Positions 11,706-12,475 of a stretch of DNA of 12,475 nt are shown here, one piece after another; the first letter of the stretch is position 1; the number at the start of each line of letters is the position of its first letter. The stretch spans positions 1-12,475 of the forward strand of contig JAZNFJ010000148.1 in the NCBI GenBank assembly GCA_045589035.1. The letters are read 5' to 3'. This stretch comes from Avoscillospira sp045589035 (GTDB taxonomy: Bacteria; Bacillota; Clostridia; Oscillospirales; Oscillospiraceae). The notes under the pieces are model-generated. The model was not told the DNA's origin. It worked only from the letters and a program-made list of their open reading frames with translations, and made no database searches. The position numbers were made by a program, and so were the translations under genes.

Positions 11706-12475
11706 TTGAAAGAAAGAAACGTTGTTCTGGAGGAAACCATATTCAAGCTGGCGGAAGCCAAAAAGTATGCCTCCCTCCGGGACTTTCTGGCCACCCTCAA
11801 CGGCGCTGACATTGCCGGCGCTTTTGGCGAGTTGTCAGACATGAACCTGCCTCTGGTTTTCCGCCTGCTGCCCAAGGAACTGGCAGCGGAGGTCTTCGTG
11901 GAAATGGAGCCGGAGCAGCAGGAAACTTTGATCAAAAGCTTCTCCGACACGGAATTGAAGGCCGTGGTGGAAGAGCTGTATGTGGACGATGCCGTTGATC
12001 TGATCGAGGAAATGCCTGCCAATGTGGTTTCCCGTATCCTGACCCAGGCCGACCCCGAAACCAGAAAGACCATCAACGAGATCCTGCAGTATCCGGAGGA
12101 CTGTGCCGGTTCTGCCATGACCACAGAATTTGTAGAACTGCAGCCCCAGATGACTGCCGCCCAGGCCATCAAGCTGATCCGCAAGGTTGGTATCGACAAA
12201 GAAACCATCAACACCTGCTACATCACCGACCGCGGTCATCATCTGCTGGGTGTTGTGTCCATCCGTTCTCTGATTCTCGCCGACGATGACACCCTCTGTG
12301 AAAGCTTGATGAGCGGCAATGTGGTGTCCGTGGGTACATTGGAAGACCAGGAAACAGTGGCACAGATGTTCTCCAAGTATGCCTTCAATGCCCTGCCCGT
12401 GGTGGACAAAGACAGCCGTCTGGTGGGCATCGTCACCATGGATGATGCCATCGATATCATCGAAGAAGAGGCCAC
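11706..12475 (+). CDS. mgtE: Magnesium transporter MgtE, N-terminal 256 residues, truncated by window edge
   Basis: MgtE is a homodimeric Mg2+ channel whose cytosolic N and CBS domains close the pore when Mg2+ is high. The visible part covers the N domain, a helical superhelix (about 15-130, with repeats such as LPLVFRLLPKELAAEVFVEM), then YPEDCAGSAMTTEFVEL leading into CBS1 (about 135-200). CBS2 follows (about 201 on) with NALPVVDKDSRLVGIVTMDD, running into the right edge. The transmembrane pore domain lies outside. The start is an unusual TTG at 11706-11708, 8 nt after AAGGAGG (11691-11697); no ATG fits the conserved N terminus. It is transcribed from its own consensus promoter with a structured leader. 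The identification is strong. Confidence 0.94.
   Translation, partial: MKERNVVLEETIFKLAEAKKYASLRDFLATLNGADIAGAFGELSDMNLPLVFRLLPKELAAEVFVEMEPEQQETLIKSFSDTELKAVVEELYVDDAVDLIEEMPANVVSRILTQADPETRKTINEILQYPEDCAGSAMTTEFVELQPQMTAAQAIKLIRKVGIDKETINTCYITDRGHHLLGVVSIRSLILADDDTLCESLMSGNVVSVGTLEDQETVAQMFSKYAFNALPVVDKDSRLVGIVTMDDAIDIIEEEA

Overview
The window looks like a chromosomal segment of a spore-forming member of the Clostridia, probably a gut Oscillospiraceae/Ruminococcaceae-type bacterium. The evidence is a SpoIVB sporulation protease, strong AGGAGG ribosome-binding sites, consensus sigma-A promoters with 17-bp spacers, intrinsic terminators after most transcription units, and gene families common in those genomes (YnbB-type PLP enzyme, zinc-ribbon XRE protein, vWA protein). 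This is inference from gene content; no marker gene fixes the genus.

Layout. Positions 1-715 hold the 5' part of spoIVB on the minus strand, running off the left edge. Then come a DUF2461 gene (minus), a nitroreductase-family gene (plus), trmB (minus), a tRNA-Pro(UGG) gene with its own promoter and terminator, a GNAT acetyltransferase (plus) and a vWA-domain protein (minus). These are small single-gene units, and convergent neighbours share bidirectional terminators. From 4489 to 5302 lies an XRE repressor-like protein carrying a zinc ribbon. It is followed by a roughly 700-bp IS200-type insertion sequence (about 5371-6066) with an intact Y1 transposase on the minus strand. Next are a class I/II aminotransferase (minus) and a three-gene minus-strand operon read from 9917 down to 7406: AbrB-type regulator, aluminium-resistance/methionine gamma-lyase-like PLP enzyme, DMT-family permease. 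The 359-bp interval 9918-10276 has no convincing gene but holds divergent promoters and many inverted repeats. From 10277 rightward is a plus-strand pair, a membrane-anchored XRE protein whose stop overlaps the start of thiamine pyrophosphokinase. Last comes mgtE (Mg2+ channel), truncated by the right edge and preceded by a structured leader with an upstream ORF.

How it fits together. Most of the window is housekeeping and accessory metabolism with no single pathway. Its most notable content is regulatory. Three genes have a predicted helix masking their Shine-Dalgarno sequence: the vWA gene, the IS200 transposase and mgtE. The mgtE leader also has a perfect TTGACA-N17-TATAAT promoter, a 22-codon upstream ORF and mutually exclusive helices. 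The zinc-ribbon XRE gene has palindromes in its promoter and early coding region, and the AbrB operon has an inverted repeat just after its predicted start of transcription. I see no CRISPR array, prophage, toxin-antitoxin pair or recognisable defence system.
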